From contig CAWCAJ010000003.1 of the NCBI GenBank assembly GCA_963793465.1, forward strand, positions 372,001 to 436,000: a stretch of 64,000 nucleotides of DNA, in the 5' to 3' direction. The translations under genes were made by a program, and so were the position numbers. Below are positions 63,409-64,000 of the stretch, piece by piece; positions within the stretch are counted from its first letter, which is position 1, and each line of letters starts with the position of its first letter. The DNA comes from CAJQPP01 sp963793465 (GTDB taxonomy: Bacteria > Planctomycetota > Planctomycetia > Pirellulales > Pirellulaceae). The notes under the pieces are model-generated. The model was given only the letters and a program-made list of their open reading frames with translations, made no database searches and was not told the origin of the DNA.

Positions 63409-63673
63409 ATGAGCATTTGTTCTCAAAGTCGAAGATACGAAAGCATTCGATCACAACGCGCCCCGGTCGGTATCAAATGCCCGCATTGCGGTGACACCAA
63501 CGAACTTTACTTCAGTCAGCGCCCAGCTGCGACGCCCGCTCTACAAGCGGATGGTGTTCGCCTACGTCCGCTGTCATTCCTGTACCCATCGTTTTCGACA
63601 GGTCAAAGTCGGCTCGCTGGTGTTCATGGGCATGGCCCTCGTGCTCTGCCTGTTCGCCGGCGTCGTGGGATAA
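63409..63673 (+). CDS. Zinc-ribbon membrane protein, frameshifted
   Basis: The frame from 63409 includes KCPHCGDTNELYFS, the first half of a zinc ribbon, then the natural reading moves to the +1 frame: SAQLRRPLYKRMVFAYVRCH, SCTHRF and a transmembrane helix LVFMGMALVLCLFAGVV, ending at 63671. Removing one base near 63507-63512 gives 87 residues with both CxxC pairs (CPHC and CHSC). Without repair, the first frame runs on to 63765 as unlikely sequence. The function of such small ribbon-helix proteins is unknown. Confidence 0.7.
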
Positions 63674-64000
63674 CGCACAGACCCACGGATGTTGCCCCGT
63701 CCTGGCAGTGTCCCGGGGGCCAGCGGTCGATCGCAGACGCCCCACGATCGCCGGGATTCGCTTGACTTCGGCTGTAAGCTCGACTTCGACTTAGGGCTTG
63801 GCGTCGGCTTCAAAAAACCAAAAACGTTCCCTTTGACGGTTACCGCGGGCTGCCGGGCCAGCACCTCGACTTTTCACGGCATCAGGACCCGCCTCCCGGG
63901 ACAGCGATTGCAAAATCGTCCTGGCAAAGCGGCCATAACACAGGACACCCAATTCGGATAAACTGAGACGGCCAACCGTTTCCCCCATACCCGGAAAGTG
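63674..64000. other. Right end of window, no supported gene
   Basis: Short frames on both strands reach the edge, but none has a domain, membrane helix or ribosome site. GACTTCGGCTGTAAGCTCGACTTCGACTTAGG near 63763-63795 is a weak internal duplication. Confidence 0.4.

Noticed and set aside
63791..63988. Minus-strand frame at the right edge (MGETVGRLSLSEL)
   Set aside because: It has no recognisable domain or ribosome site and becomes Arg/Gly-rich; too little to support.

Overview
The window looks like chromosomal DNA of a planctomycete, probably of the Pirellulales type. This is inferred from gene content: a DUF1559 prepilin-like protein with the K-GFTLIE leader and a terminal H-x-DG motif, very large secreted c-type cytochrome proteins built from beta-propeller, LamG, HEAT, discoidin and cupredoxin parts, Asp-box (BNR) propellers, a DUF1499 protein, an ECF sigma/anti-sigma pair, a low density of genes and many short repeats. 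There are no tRNA, rRNA, CRISPR, phage or transposase genes that I can see.

Layout. 0-8 kb: the end of a DUF5658-like membrane protein, a reverse-transsulfuration pair (cystathionine beta-synthase, cystathionine gamma-lyase) with a DUF1499 protein, an M42 aminopeptidase, a secreted Arg/Gly/Gln-rich LTXXQ-like protein and a DUF1559 protein. 8.6-17 kb: a frameshifted dihaem cytochrome/LamG/propeller protein, an ankyrin protein, a DUF4139-like protein and an unknown exported protein. 17-24 kb: a tightly overlapping biotin operon bioF-bioH-like-bioC-bioA-bioB (no bioD) behind a degenerate SGNH-fold protein. 24-31 kb: prolyl oligopeptidase and an HrpA helicase. 31-38 kb: a YCF48-like protein and a nonulosonic-acid cluster (PseF-like, PseG-like, a double formyltransferase, a PIG-L deacetylase, PseI/NeuB-like). 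38-43 kb: an OmpR/histidine-kinase pair and a TamB/AsmA-like membrane protein. 43-53 kb: a 1671-residue SGNH/propeller/HEAT/discoidin/cupredoxin/cytochrome c protein, FolE, an orphan DNA methyltransferase and a 1112-residue Asp-box propeller. 53-64 kb: an MFS transporter, a repeat array, an ECF sigma/anti-sigma/PDZ operon, a sulfotransferase, a cupin-DinB-GNAT operon, a nitrilase-family protein and a zinc-ribbon membrane protein.

Three features stand out. First, the nonulosonate cluster joins an N-deacetylase with a fused pair of formyltransferase domains, which suggests an N-formylated surface sugar. Second, there are several families of short dispersed or tandem repeats; in one family the repeat's first three bases (TAG) form the stop codon of two unrelated genes. 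Third, six genes are broken by small frameshifts, five of them in the same direction and none in a long homopolymer. These may be assembly errors or genuine decay and must be checked against reads before any of the six is called a pseudogene.

Start codons were moved inward from the longest open frame wherever a signal peptide, family N-terminus or operon overlap supported it. All functions are read from motifs and remembered family features; no database search was made.
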